Shown: one piece after another, positions 21,692 to 34,364 of the stretch
Layout of the letters: each line of letters starts with the position of its first letter
Numbering within the stretch: the stretch's first letter is position 1
From: Isoetes taiwanensis
Taxonomy: Eukaryota; Streptophyta; Lycopodiopsida; Isoetales; Isoetaceae
Assembly (NCBI GenBank): GCA_021234155.1
Contig: JAJEKV010000004.1
Coordinates: 17,316,966-17,380,965 of the forward strand
Length of the DNA: 64,000 nucleotides
Reading direction: 5' to 3'
Program-made: the position numbers and the translations under genes
The notes under the pieces: model-generated
The model's input: only the letters and a program-made list of their open reading frames with translations
What the model was told of the DNA's origin: nothing
Database searches by the model: none

Positions 21692-23320
21692 TGGTATCGA
21701 GCATGATCTTGGTATCAAGATAGAAACCTTTGGCCATTTTCGCCCAGGACTAGCAGGTGGGTCGAGTCTTGGGGTATAGCCACCCAGAAACGGAAGCTCG
21801 AACAATTAGAGGAAAATTTCAATTTTTGGGTAGATTTTAGCTCCATGATAGGTTGGTAGTGAAGTGTAGCATCTTTCCCCAACCTAAATTGTCAAAAGCT
21901 TGATCGACCCCTCCGCAGTCGCCCGGCACCATTGATTCATAAGCCCAGATTCCACCAGTGAGTGGTTGACCTCAGAGGTTGACCTAGTAGTTGTTCAATT
22001 AATTAAACTAATGGTGTAATTTGGCTTAATTCCTTAGTTCTAGGCAGGTTTGTATTTTATAGCATTAGAAACTCCACGTAAAATTATAAAGTAGCCTCTC
22101 CATGATGCGACCCCTCCTGAGTCTTGAACTCTTTAGGTTGGTAATCCAATGGCCCGAGCGCCTTGTGTGAGTGAGTAGGCTGTTTTAGAGTATGAGTGAG
22201 CAAATGAATGCACCGTGCCTTCGCTAATGCCCTAGTTTGTTTTTCCCCATATGATTGCGGGTCCCAGCCACAATTCCACCTCACTATAAATAGAAAATTA
22301 GGGTTTCCATTTTACCCCACCTTTCTGGGAGAAACATTTCGCTTGAAGGCAAGTCTCAGGCGCCAAAAGCCTCTGAGCAGGCAAAACAAAAGCATGGCAC
22401 GGGCCGAAGCAGGCTGCATAGGTTATGCCACGGTTATGTGGCGCCGAGGCGAGCCACGTCCAAGCCGAGGAAGGCAGAGCCGGAGCAAAGATGCTTGCTC
22501 CCGGGGAAGAGGAGGCAGAGTTGAACCACCTAACCCCTAACCTGGCGAGGAGCAGGATCGGAGCACCTGCACCTTGGTAGGAGGCGGGGCCAGCGGAGCT
22601 GAGAGGAGGCTAGCGAGGAGATTTTACCGAGGATAATGAGAACGAGCTGGAGCAGAAGAAGAAGAAGAGGGAAGAAATGGCCGAAATCCAAAGCGGGCGT
22701 CGGAAGGAAAAGGAAGAAACGAAGAAAAGAGAGGAGGAGGAGAAGGAGCAGAAAGAGGGAAAGAAAGGAGGAAAGCATAAAGAGGCTGGGGAGAAAGGTG
22801 AGAAGCGGAGAAAGGTAAGGACACGATGTAGAAGCGGAGAAGCAGAAGAAAGAAAGGCTGCCGTGGCGGGAGTGACCATACGAGGCCGGATCACGAGAAG
22901 CCCCCATCTTGATGGAACTCAGAACACGAGGAGGAAGCGGGAAGGACCTTGAGCAGGAGAGACCGAGGGCCCTTCAGAGCCCATGCAGGAGGATGAAGAC
23001 CACAATGGTGTGCAGCAGCCCTATCTAAATGGCTAATTAAGCGAAGCACCCCGTGGCGGCACCAAGAAACCAAGGCAGAGGGAGTCCTATGCGGCGGGAC
23101 GAAGTCTGGGAAGGAGCTAAAAAATTATCTTTAGCGTGCAATGCGAAGAATACTCCAAATACTACGAAGAACAGTGAAGACCATTGAGGAGAATTGACCT
23201 TGAAGAAGAACACGTTGGCGCCCATAGGAGCGGCCGGCCCTCCGGCGGGTAAGAAAGTAGGACTCAAAGTCAGCGAGGCGGCCAACACTTCGGCCCGAGC
23301 TATGGCTACCGAGGATGAAG
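21692..23320 (+). mobile_element. Truncated second family A copy (primer site to ORF1)
   Basis: The primer site TGGTATCGAGC (21692-21702), palindromic modules (21903-21985, 22105-22180), TATA (22284-22293) and H3-like ORF1 repeat the order of 10047-11650. The similarity fades near 23320, within the start of the histone-fold segment, and LINE sequence follows. A deletion has removed the rest. Confidence 0.75.
22394..23320 (+). pseudogene. Histone H3-like ORF1, second copy, truncated
   Basis: Here the ATG is intact. The first codons are Met-Ala-Arg-Ala, then after one inserted base Lys-Gln-Ala-Ala-Arg, the H3 tail pattern. The Lys/Arg/Glu-rich linker is at 22630-22850 (RKRKKRRKERRRRRSRKRER type composition). 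A 'SREAPIL' block at 22889-22909 is shared with the first copy at about 11230. The MPKDI-type end is absent because the copy stops near 23320. Confidence 0.6.
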
Positions 23321-23399
23321 CAATCTTACGGGCCGCTATATAAATTGCGGATGATCCTAATACTTGTTTAGCCTCTCATTTTTCCTACCCTTACTAAAC

Positions 23400-24703
23400 G
23401 ATGGACTAACGAGGGAATTACGTGTTCATCGAGGACATTACCAATAATTTTTGACTATCATACCTCTGTTCTAAGGGATGCAGGGGAAGAGTAAAATGCT
23501 TTTTCAATAGTATTACCGAGAGACTTGCTAGTGGGCCGGTGGCACCATTGAGAAAATTCATTGGCACATAAATGGGTTCGATGGATACAAGTTAAAGAGC
23601 TTATAAATTCTGAGCAGAGATCGGGATATATGATCCATATCAAATGGAATCTTGCGATCATTTTGGTCGAAAAGGAATCTCATCTTTCTTTGGGAGGTGT
23701 CAATTCACCCAAAGTCAAAGCCTTTATGTGGCGACTTTGGCATAAGGCTCTTGCAACAAATATGAAAAGATGGAGAATGAATGTAGCGGTCCCAACATTT
23801 GTGTGCGATGTATGCGAGGATGGGGAAGATGAGAATCATCTTTTTGAGAAACTGTCTATAAATTTGAATGGACTCTGAGTTAGCGAGGCGGAAGAAAGCA
23901 ATATGCTTTGTCTTAGGACCATGAGCCTACGGACTTCTTTCACGAAAATCCATCAAATTGGCGTATTTATCTTCTCCTTTGGAGGATGTGGAAGGGAAGA
24001 AATTCACGATATTCAAAGAAGGAAGATTATTTGGCCTCGAGGCCATCATTGAGCAAACTAAATATGATATTAAATTAGTTGAGGAGATTTTAGGTATTCA
24101 TATTTGAACTCTTTTCATCTTTGTCTAACTTTAGTTTGAAATTCTCGGGAAACATTACATTGTTGGTAAAATTTGAGAGTGGAAAAGAGCCCGCTTTATC
24201 GCGCTATAGTTAGCTTCGGTTTGGGGTGAGATCGATAGCACATGAAGATGGATACCAACTGTAATTGTGCTTGTAACCTGACTTATGATGATGCAAAAGG
24301 GAAGGATATTTTATCTTGAACCAAAGATGTAAGAAAGGAGAAGATTTAATCCCAGGGGAAAGCTGCATTTATGCAAGTGCCCCATTAAAATACATTCATA
24401 ATACGCGAAGGAATGGGGAGAAAGGATCCGCGATCTTGAGGGGCTGAGCCCGAAGAGGAGATTTTCGGAATGAAAGTGAGGTCATAAAACTCTTATTATT
24501 GTCTTTTATATTTGAAATCCTTTGTGATAAGCGTTCGAGGGCCTATGAGGCTAAGTATTTTCTCTAGATATTATGTTGAAGGGTCTCCATAACCAACCCC
24601 TACCCAAATTGGACACTTTGTAAACATAAAGTATAGCACATATGTTCATATGTACACATATATCTACATTAATATAAATACTAAGCCTTCAATAAAAAAA
24701 AAA
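23400..24703 (+). mobile_element. LINE, 3' portion with poly(A) tail
   Basis: 23561-23878 holds the RT zinc-binding domain (zf-RVT): 'SPKVKAFMWRLWHKALATNM', then 'CDVCEDGEDENHLFEKL'. This matches the 'vKvFaWrl....L.T...l......C..C....E...HLf..C' pattern. Degraded RNase H-like C-terminal sequence may follow to about 24130. The element ends in 'aataaaaaaaaaaaag' (24691-24705), followed by the duplicated target site. The central RT motifs are missing between 8459 and here. Confidence 0.75.
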
Positions 24704-24714
24704 AGTAGGTAAAG
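24701..24714. repeat. Right target-site duplication of the split LINE
   Basis: aaaagtaggtaaag follows the poly(A) run and repeats 5103-5116. Confidence 0.75.
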
Positions 24715-24719
24715 ATTCA

Positions 24720-26520
24720 TAATGAAGGTTTGAAAAAAAGTCACAAAAGCAAGATTAATGAATCTAAATTGAGATTTGTAGGTATGTGGCCAGAGTGTGA
24801 AGACACCAAATGATTAGTGATTAGGCCAGCGTGGTGCATAAATGAGATATGTGCTAGCGAAAGTCCCGATAGGGAGGATACAAGCGGTCAGCGATATGCG
24901 ACCATTTGTCACATGTCAAAAGGAAGTGCCAATTTGAGTTAGCACAAAATGGCGGTCGAGAAGAAATGTTGACTTCTCTCCTTGACACACATGTAAAGCC
25001 AATGATTGGAAACCCCATGGATGAACTGAAGACATGTTTGAAGCATTGATGCGGCTTAAAAGTCCCAATCACAGAGGCTGCGTGTGTCGAGGAATGGGTA
25101 ACTGTGGAATTGCTCAAAGCGGCGTGCGGATCCTGGAACATCATTGCGGATCTCAATGCCGTCGGTTAGGTAAGTAAAAATGCTTTGCATGGGGGAAGCT
25201 CTAGTGGGCGGGGAATTTTATAAGGCCCACTTTTCTTTGGAGAATCACATGAACACATCAATCTTTGTTGATCCCATACGTAGAAGCGTGGATGTGATCG
25301 CCTTATTGAGGAAGAAACCAACACATAAGCGCATTATCAAATCAAGATCAGCAGACACAACGCTTCCAGATGATGAGCTATCACAGTGGATGGGTTTTCA
25401 AAGGGGGCAAAAAAGATAGAGGCGAGAGGCGTGTAAGGATGGCTCAAGATACATGCGCTTCAAGAGCATCACACTTTGGCTACATCCATTGGACTTGCAT
25501 ATGAAGTTGCTAGCTCTGAGTAGGGGATACCATAGGGCCAATGGTGATTCACCTTTCATGAATGGAGAACTACTTGCACACTTGTTTGACTATTTACCTA
25601 ATAAGCGCCGCGTTTTTAGAAAGATGGTCAAATGCAATTGCTAAGCCAAGAAGGCCCGACAAACACATAGAAATTTGAACTTAGGAGCAAAATCACGAGT
25701 TGTATATCGGTATGTTCGAGAGATAGCTCTTGCCCTATACTTGAAGGTGTAGTTGAGATCCACAAAGGCCCTTCACTCACACAAGCTTAATTGCAAAGAG
25801 AGTCAAATTACATTTTGATATTGAGTACCAAAATGTGTGGGTGGCCGGTGATTGGGTGTCTGATTCATTTTCGCATGAAAAGGCGTCGTCCCTTGTTGAA
25901 GTGTAGAGTTACTTACTTTTCGGATGGACAAGCAAAATATCCATGGTTAAGGCGTTGTTTGAGAAATCAAGGATGATGATGCATTATGGGGACACAAATT
26001 CATGATAATACATGCATTGGGATATATTTATGAGATATACGGATTCGTGCAAGCTATGGAAATGAATGAAGTGGTTTAATAATAACAACAATGCCCAATG
26101 GATTAATCCAGCCCATATGTACCAGCGGCGTCTTGACAAGTTGGAGGAGGCAAAAAACAAGAATGATATTGCCTACGTGAAGGCGTATTCTCATCACGAC
26201 CCAAAACTTGAAGTTGTTGAAGCGCTACAAAGTGTTGGAATATCTTCTACCGCTAGTTTGTGAGACAAAAGCGACAAATGAAGTGCATGGATGCCTTGGG
26301 AGATGTCAAAATTATTTGTTGTCACAACTCAAAAAGATGGAATACAATATTGTATATCTTGCCTGCCATGTTTAAGAGTATTAGAATTTTTTTTTAATTG
26401 TCTAATAACCAAATATATAGACACTTTTATTATTCAAATCCCAATGTTTTGTAATGAACTTCCCATGTTGCTAACATTTACTATGTTATTCATGCACTCC
26501 ATATAAATAACTTGCAAGTT
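24720..26520. other. Unclassified coding-like fragments
   Basis: Short open pieces on the plus strand at 25180-25419, 25453-25644, 25791-25976 and 26066-26263, and on the minus strand at 24854-25156. Composition looks protein-like (for example 'YLPNKRRVFRKMVK', 'HMYQRRLDKLEEAKNKNDIA'), and neighbouring frames seem to continue one another. I recognise no family. A decayed transposase or gene fragment are both possible. Confidence 0.3.
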
Positions 26521-28310
26521 TTGCACATGTCCAACAACCATGTGGGATCTTGACACGATGTATATCTATTGTTAAACCTTTACTTCTCGTGTGAAAAGCG
26601 GTAGCCTTAATGTGACTATTTTGCAAGGCCTTTAAGAAGCCAGTTAATTAGATTAGGGTTTTATTCGCCCTGCAGCCACCTCCCACCATTTAATGCTTGA
26701 TTTGGTATGGATTTTTTCTAGGATAAAATGTAAGTTAACCATTTATTTTTAACGTTCTAATGTTTTTAAATGTAGCGTGTAAATGCGGTTCGCGTCCTTC
26801 TTTTCTATATGCATAATGTTAGTAGAGTAGGTAGTTACGAAGGATCTTCTTCTCATGAAACCCGAAGAGTGGGAGGAAAAGGACCTCGATTAGAGGAGCA
26901 GAACTGTGAAAAGGCTGGGAACTCGAGATATCCAACGGTAACCACTGAAGATAGGTGGAATGCCTTGCAACGGGATGTCGCCATGAGAAATGGATATTCT
27001 TGTAGGAGTTTGTTGAACAAAGTGGCCGGAGATGCGGCGCTGTGACCTCAACGTCATAGCTCATATTACACTCGCCGAAATTCAATCTTAGGCACCTTCA
27101 GGGGCGAGGATCAACCCTTGCAGCCGAACGCAAGCCCGAGTGGATTCACGTCCCGGAGTGGGCCATAATTCACTCTTCAAGCTCTGTAAAGGTCGTGCAC
27201 CACACACTTACCTCCGCGAAGAGCATGTCTTTGAATATGAGTGAGTTCATCTTGAATTATGCCCTTTTTTGTTCACGAACACATATTCATATGTTAGTCA
27301 TTGTATGTTAGTGTAGTAACAAGAAGGTCTTAAGCGCGCGGCACTCTGAATGGCGACAATTTTTGGAGGATGGCTAATAGTGTCACAAATAGCGTTTACC
27401 ATAGCGTCCTGAGGTGAATGGCAGGGAGCCTATGATGAGGAAAAGAGAGGATCAAGGCTTTTAGAAGCCCGAATATCCAGAAACTCAAGTTAGGAGAGAT
27501 CTCGCCGGAGAGGGAGGTTTGTTCAAGCGGGGTAAACATATTTAAAACCACCGGGTATTGGAAATATTTCGTTCTTCATTTATAACCTCATTGTAGTCAT
27601 ATTTTATTTTATATTTTCTTGAAGTGTCGGGGAAGAAGCGGTGAAAGCTCTTGCAGCTTCTGAGGAGTCTCGATAGAGGTAAGCCTGACTATCACAGTTG
27701 ACTAATGAGGCATTTCAAGTACATCATCTCCCGTAGGTCATATAATTAGATGGCCATACATGTGGACTAAGTCCTTGTATTGCATTGTAGTCGGGAAATT
27801 AGTATAATTAGATGGCATATGTGGACTAAGTCCTTGTATTGCATTGTGGCCAACATATTATCAAAAGAAAGGGGAAGCTAGAACAAAGGCATTTATTTGG
27901 TGTGAGAATGCAATGAAGCAAGTGGCGACCATAGTGCCCGATAAGGTATTATTAAAGCGATTTATGGCTTCTGGATAAGCTATTTGTAAAGTATAAATTT
28001 GGTTTTATAATGTAGGTTCTAGAGTTGAACACTAGCATTAGTTTTGGTGCTCACCTCAATAGAAGTCATTCTTTGAGTGCTTGCTAAAGATGAAACCTTG
28101 AAAGGACCTTCAAAAGCTGAGTCATGCGACCATCGATGCAGCCCATTGCTTGGCACAGACGAGGGGCAGTGTGTATCATTCATTAGATAATTATTTGTGA
28201 CTCTGATAAGACTAATTATTGCGATACAATATAATGCGAATTAAATGAATCTGAACAGCCAATGAAGAAGAAGAAGAAAGAGAGCAACAACTAAGGAGCT
28301 CAATATATAT
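26520..28310. other. No recognised gene; short duplication at 27740-27850
   Basis: 'agatgg.catatgtggactaagtccttgtattgcattgt' occurs twice (about 27745 and 27803). The open piece at 26809-27045 ('GGKGPRLEEQN...') is not recognised. The rest shows nothing definite. Confidence 0.4.
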
Positions 28311-28715
28311 TTTTGTAATGTGCAAATTACATTGTAAAATATATTAAATTTTTATGCTTTGTTCTTGTATTTGTGATTTTTAGTATGTTAACTTTATTAA
28401 CAGGTCTATATTTTATTCTTAGATTTATTAAACATTTAATTACATATTAAATAATGCTTATCTACCATGATCTTGAATACTAATATAATCTAATCAATAT
28501 TTGTTTTATTTTTGCATTTTTTAATTTTTATTCTCGATTTATTTTTGTTCATATTTAATATTTATTAATACTATGTGTGTGTTAATATTAATGATTATTT
28601 AATAATATTAATAAATATTACTAAATATTTATTTATATTAAATATTTGTTAATAATGAATATGAATATTAATTGTCTTTAAATAATATTGAATAATATTA
28701 AATAAATATTTTTTT
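28310..28715. repeat. AT-rich low-complexity block
   Basis: Nearly pure A/T, with repeated 'aatatt' and 'attaaataat' words. Confidence 0.7.
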
Positions 28716-29060
28716 CAAATTCATTAATGCGTGGATTTAGCGGCGTTGATAATTTTGCCCGCGTGTATACGCCGCATCATTATTAAGCCACATCGGTAGC
28801 GGTATGCGTCGGTACGTTGTTGAGCGGCGTGGTGGGGCTGGCATTGCGGCACTACGCCCAGCAGGCGAATGGCGGCCACGTCGGCCGCGTCGTTGAAACG
28901 GCGTTTTACCGCATAGCGCCCGCGTCTATGTTAGCGGTAACGCGCCACGGCCCAGACGCCGCGACGCAGCGACATGATGGCGTGTATTAATGCGTCGTTG
29001 AAACGGCGTTGCGGAGTCATACGCCACGCCCGGCAGGCGAGTAAAAGTAAGGGCGATTAA
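28715..29060. repeat. CG-rich GTCGTT block
   Basis: An abrupt change from about 85% AT to strongly CG-rich sequence. 'gcgtcgttgaaacggcgtt' occurs twice, 112 bp apart (28887 and 28999), with 'catacgcc.cgcccggcaggcga'-type repeats. It shares its vocabulary with 2610-3665, 4228-4260 and 39240-39500. Confidence 0.6.
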
Positions 29061-30060
29061 TGTAATTGTAGCTATTTTTTAATATTTTCAATTAGGGTTT
29101 TGATAGATTAGTAGGATCCGTTTTGCGCCGGCGGGCTTACTTGTCGCCCATTTTACGATTCTTTTTATCTTTCGCGAGGAGAAAAATCACCCACATGCGT
29201 AATTTTGTATCGACATAGTAAGGCAAGTTAGCCCATATATGATTTTAAAACATTTGTATGAAGAGAGATAAGCCCAAAATAAAAAATATATTGATGAGGT
29301 GATACCATCACTCGTTATCACCATGCCCATATTAAGAAATCGAATTAGGGCTTAAGGCTTGAGGAGATTTGAAGCTGATTTAAATGGTGAAATTTAAGTA
29401 ACCCCATATTAACTTGGATTACCTCGGAGATTTTCTTAGGGCTTCATCTTACGGAGGCCCATTGCGGGCTTCCATAGTGAATCCAAATAGCATTACATGC
29501 TTTTTATTGAAGAAACTTTATTTGTTTTAGTGTCATTGGCATTCAAATTAAGCGGTTCAAGTTTAGAGATTGAAGATGATCTCCCATTACTTAATTATTT
29601 AAGTGAAGGATGTTAAATTTACGGAAACTTGGTAGAGAAAGTTACAAGTATAAGAAGTTCTTTGCAATGTCTGCGTGAATGGAGGGCCTAAAGAGGCGAT
29701 TAGTGTTGTGTGTGGTCGGGGGTCAAAGGGCCTCAAATGTTCAATGTCGTCACCCGGTGTCCAATTTTGCATTTCATGCCTCACGGAGTAGATATATTAT
29801 TACATCCATGAATATAAAGGGTAAGTACAATAGTCTTTACATTTTGTCTCTTGTCATGATTCTTCTATGTGTGTTTCATCTTTCCAATGCACATATCTCA
29901 TACACACTCACCGGTTTTTGGTCAGTGGAAAACATGTCAGTTTTGGTAGGTCTACATGTCTGTTTTCAAAGAATCCTACATGTGGATTTGTGGAGGTATG
30001 GTTTTGTTCAATAATGGTGTTCTTTTTGATGGACTAAAACATTACTTGTTGTTTTAGTAG
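29060..30060. other. No gene seen
   Basis: AT-leaning sequence. The open piece at 29679-30014 has no recognisable domain. Confidence 0.4.
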
Positions 30061-30610
30061 TTTCCTCTATTGTGACATGTCATTTTATAATACGATCAAG
30101 TAAGAAAAGAATACTTGAATTTCATGTCAATAATTTTTGTTGTCACATGTCTTTATAGATGTAGGAAAAGAATATTTGATTCTCTACATGTCTATGCTTA
30201 ATTCACGTGTCTTTATAGTAGTAGTAGAATGATCTTTTTATTTACTAAAGCATTGTAGGAAGAATACATGAATTACAACATGTGTAATACTTCTATTGTC
30301 ACATGTCTTTATAGAAGTAGGAAGAATACTTGATTCTCTACATGTGGTATGCTTCCATGTCACATGTAAAACAATTCTATTCTTTATAGTAGTAGGACGA
30401 GTACTTTATTTGCTAAGGCATTATAGGAAAGAATACATGAATTACGACATGTGCAATACTTCAATGTCACATGTCTTTATAGAAGTAGGAAAATACTTGA
30501 TTCTCTACATGTCCTATCCTTCCGTATCACGGGTCTTTATAATTGGTAGGATAGAGTACTTGATTCTTTTACATGTGATGCTGCGTGCGATCACATGTCC
30601 TTATCTTAGT
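30060..30610. repeat. Tandem array, units of about 150-170 bp
   Basis: Units begin near 30150, 30299 and 30469 with 'cacatgtctttatagaagtagga', then 'aatacttgattctctacatgt', 'agtagtag' and 'gaatacatgaattac.acatgtg'. Partial copies flank it. An open frame at 30296-30682 is a product of the repeat. Confidence 0.8.
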
Positions 30611-30689
30611 ATTCCATGTAAGACAAAGTTACTTCAATTACTTAGCGCCTATTTTTGCATAACAAAACCATCAAGAATTTGATTTGTAT

Positions 30690-31135
30690 TCCTTGAGGAG
30701 TGCGGGACATTTGCAACAAATCCTAAGCATTAATGTGTCATAGGACCGCAAAATCCTAACAATATCTAACATTTTGGATATTGTTAAGAAAAATTTCATT
30801 AAACCATACACATTTTTGCATATGAGCCATTAAGAATTGTGAGATGTATTTCTTTATGGAGGAAAGGACCATTCATGGCAATCCCCGAGCATTAAAATGA
30901 AGACCATACAATATCTAACATTATTCCCCCATTTTGGATATCGTTAGTGGAACACCATTAGTAGTTCCTACATCTTGGTATAATTTAGACCATTAAAAAT
31001 TTGAGGATGTAATTGTTTATGGGGAATAGGACTATTGCAACAAATCCCCAGAAAAGCATTATAAAATGGCAAGACTACATAATATCTAACATTATCCCCA
31101 TTTTGGATATCATTAGTGGAACCTGTTAAACCATG
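30690..31135. repeat. Tandem array, three units of about 160 bp
   Basis: The landmark 'aatatctaacatt..cccattttggatatcgtta' occurs near 30757, 30908 and 31079. It is preceded each time by 'caacaaatcc' and 'gcatta' blocks. 'atatc' and 'gatat' form a short inverted repeat in each unit. Confidence 0.75.
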
Positions 31136-31429
31136 CATATCTAGTAGTTGCTTAGGTACTAAGGTTAAGCATAGGCGATCGATAGTTATCCACGTCGTCC
31201 AATGGTTTTAATTGTATCTAATTTATCTTATCCAATGGTTCTTTCTAGCGATTTGCACTAAGAATCCGATGGTTCTTTGAAAAACAAGATAACTTATTGC
31301 ACTTAGATGATTTGCATTAAGAATTAGAGATATATGGTATTTGGAGCCATCAAGCAAATACCACGGCTAACACCTTAAACCTAAACACAAACTCGGAAAA
31401 CCTTGCTCGGGAAAACCTTAGAGTCATGA

Positions 31430-34350
31430 GGGACCAAGTTACCTTGGTCATTTTGCGACAAAAGAAACCACGAACCCTCTACATGGCGGTATTACACTTT
31501 TTACCGCTAAGGCCAATTCACTCACGAGCGTCTTTGGACATGGAAGTACTTTTTTGGCGTCCGAGGCGGTGGTCATACGCCCGCGAAACTTGGTCTCGAG
31601 GGTAATGTCGATGTTTGAGTCGGATTGCTTGGTCGAATCCGGTTAAAGGGGGTGGGAAGTTGCCGTCAAGTCGGCCAAGGACCTTCGAAGGACCTTTGGG
31701 GCTTGAACTTCTTGCGGAAGGTTTTAGCGTCTTCACGGCGTCAACGCCCTCCCACTACTCATGACATTGTGCAAGATCCTAGTCCAATGCGACGGTGCTT
31801 AATGGCCTCCCAAAGCATAAACCACAGCGTTTGGAGTTGTGTAGGGTTTACTACGTTATGGAGGTGAGTTTATTCGGTTGCACTTGAGACATGGTGAGGC
31901 TGCAGTTGAAAACAGGCAAATAGCTGACGAAATGGGGTTTGGATTTCTTGGTGACTTTCCTTCTGGTGCTCCTCCGGGGAGGGCAAATGCCAATGCCTCC
32001 CTTCGAGCGTTTCCTATCCAGGCCAGTTGAATTTTCCATTCAAGTATTAACTTGCCGGCGAGGCTCAAAAAATTCAAGATCTGTCGGGAGAACATATAAG
32101 CGCCAAAGTGTCCATGATGTGGTGTAGAAAACCAAGTGTTTTGTCGTTGAGGGCGGTACAAAGGCGGAATGGAGATTTGGCTTAGCCATGTGGTCGAAGC
32201 GACAAAATTACCTTAGGGACCAAATTCTGCTTGGTCATTTTTGTAGCAAAGAAACCTGAACCCTCTACATGGCGGTATTACGCACCACGCTCGCTAGAGC
32301 CAATTCACTCTGAGCGATGTTGGACATGAGGTACTTTGGCCTTGTCCGAGCGAAGTGGTCATACGCACCACGAGACTTGGTCTCAGGGGTATGTCGATGT
32401 TGAGTCAGATTAGCGGTCGAGATCATGGTCAGGGGGTGGGAGAGTTGCGTCAAGTGGCTAAAGGACCCTCGAGAGAGGACCTTTGGGTGAACTTCTTACC
32501 TTGGAGGAGTTTAGGGCTCAGATCATCACGGCTTCAATGCCTCCCACTACCTCATGACATTGTGCAAGATCCTAGTCAGTCCCGGCAGGGGTATGGCCTC
32601 CAAAGCATAAACCACATGCCTTACTTACGAGGTTATTGTAGGGTTCAGGAAGAAGTTTGACCCCAAGGTCCTCTGGAGGTCCACGGCCACGGGCGGGCAA
32701 CTCTCCCACCCGGGCTGTGATGCGACTACGCCAGCGGTTCGAAACATCGACGTACCACGGAGACCAAGTTCGTGAAGAGAAAGACTACCCCGCTCAGGAA
32801 GCACCAAAGTAGCTCATGTCAACACGTTTGTAGTGAATTGCCCTTAGCGGAGGTCAGAATACTGCCATGTAGAGGTTCGTGTTTCTTTTACTGCAAAAAA
32901 TGGCCGTAACTTGGTCCTAGGCTAATTTACATTTTGTTTAGGACGACATGGTGAAGTCAAATCTCATTAGGGGCCTTTGTATTGCAGAACTGACAAAACA
33001 CTTAGTTTTCTACACTTGTCATTTACTTGAGGACTTTAGGTTTTATATGTTCTCGGACGGTCTTGAATTTTTGAGCCTACTTTCGAAGCAAGTTACTTGA
33101 ATGGAGAATTCAACGGTTGGATAGGGAAAGCTAGGGTTCGAGGAGAGAGGCATTAGCATTTGCCCTCGGGAGGAAGCGGTGTGGAAAAGCACATACTCGG
33201 TAAATCAAACCCCATTTAAATTAGGTTCTATTATACGGTTTTCAGCTGCGGCGCTACCGACCATGTCTCAGTGCAAGCCAGATAAAGCTTCGACCTCCAT
33301 AGCGTAAACCTACAATAACCTAGCAACCCACGAGGGGTTTGGTTTTTTTTGGAAACCATACTAGTCCCGGTGGACGGGGATCTTGCACAATGTCATGAGG
33401 TAGTGGGAGGGCATTGGCCTTGATGGAGCCTAAAACCTTCGGGAAGAAGTTAAGTCCAGAAGGTCCTCTGGAAAGGTCCTTGGCCGCAGACGGGCAACTC
33501 TCCCACCGACTGTGATCGACTCTGCTGTGGTTCGAAACATCAACATTACCACAGAACCAAGTTTAAGTGACGAAGGCCACCCACTATAGGGCCGTAAAAG
33601 TAGCTCATGTCCAACACGTTAAACAGGTAGATTAGCCTTAAGCGGAGGGTAGAATCTTTATAATAATAGAGGTTCGTGTTTCTTTTCTTTGCAAAAAATG
33701 GCCCAGGTATAACTTGGTCCTAAATTATTTCTTTATTTGAACTGACATAAGCGAAGTCAAATCTCCATTAAAGGGCTTTTGTCTTTGCCCGACGACAAAA
33801 CACTTAGTTTTCTACGAATTAAATTTGCGGGACACTTTGCGGTTTTATATGTTCTCCGGGGCGGATCTTGAATTTTTGCTTTGCTCCGGGCAGGATTGCT
33901 TGAATGAAATTCAGCAGTCGGATAGAAATCGGGTTAGGGAAGGGAGGCATTGGCATTTGCCCTCAGGACGCTTCGGTAAGGAAGCACTTTCGGTGAATCA
34001 AGAGCCCATTTAAAATTAGGTTCTATATTACAGCTACGGTTTTCCAAAGCTACTGGCTTCTCGACCATGTCTCAGGAGTGCAGAAATTTGAATAAAACTT
34101 CGACCTCCATAGCGTAAACCTGCAATAGCCTAGCAACCCACCGGGGTTTTAAGTTTTGGAGAGCCATACCTGGTCGAGATTGGACGGATCTTGGGCATGA
34201 GGTAGTGGGAGGCGTTAGCGCTTGAAGGCGAACCCTAAAACTTCGAGGAAGAGTTAGTCCCAAAGGTCCTCTTTGGAAGGTCAAGTGGCCACGGACGGGC
34301 AACTCTCCACCGGGCGTGATCGACTCACCTTAGCCTTTTCGAAACATCGA
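31430..34350. repeat. Repeat family R cluster in both orientations
   Basis: Minus-oriented copies lie at about 31430-31850 and 32215-32610, and plus-oriented copies at about 32650-33240, 33270-34030 and 34040-34360. Shared words include 'gttcgtgtttctttt', 'gcaaaaaatggcc', 'tagtgggagg', 'gggcaactctccacc' and 'cgaaacatc'. The plus copies are spaced about 810 bp. Arms 32215-32510 and 32650-32945 form a large inverted repeat around a loop of about 140 bp. No coding content is recognised. Confidence 0.75.
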
Positions 34351-34364
34351 CATTACCGCAGGGG

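Noticed and set aside
30296-30682. 128-codon frame with repeated MSHVFIEVG words
   Set aside because: Repetition is that of the underlying 150-170-bp DNA array; no protein family is recognised.
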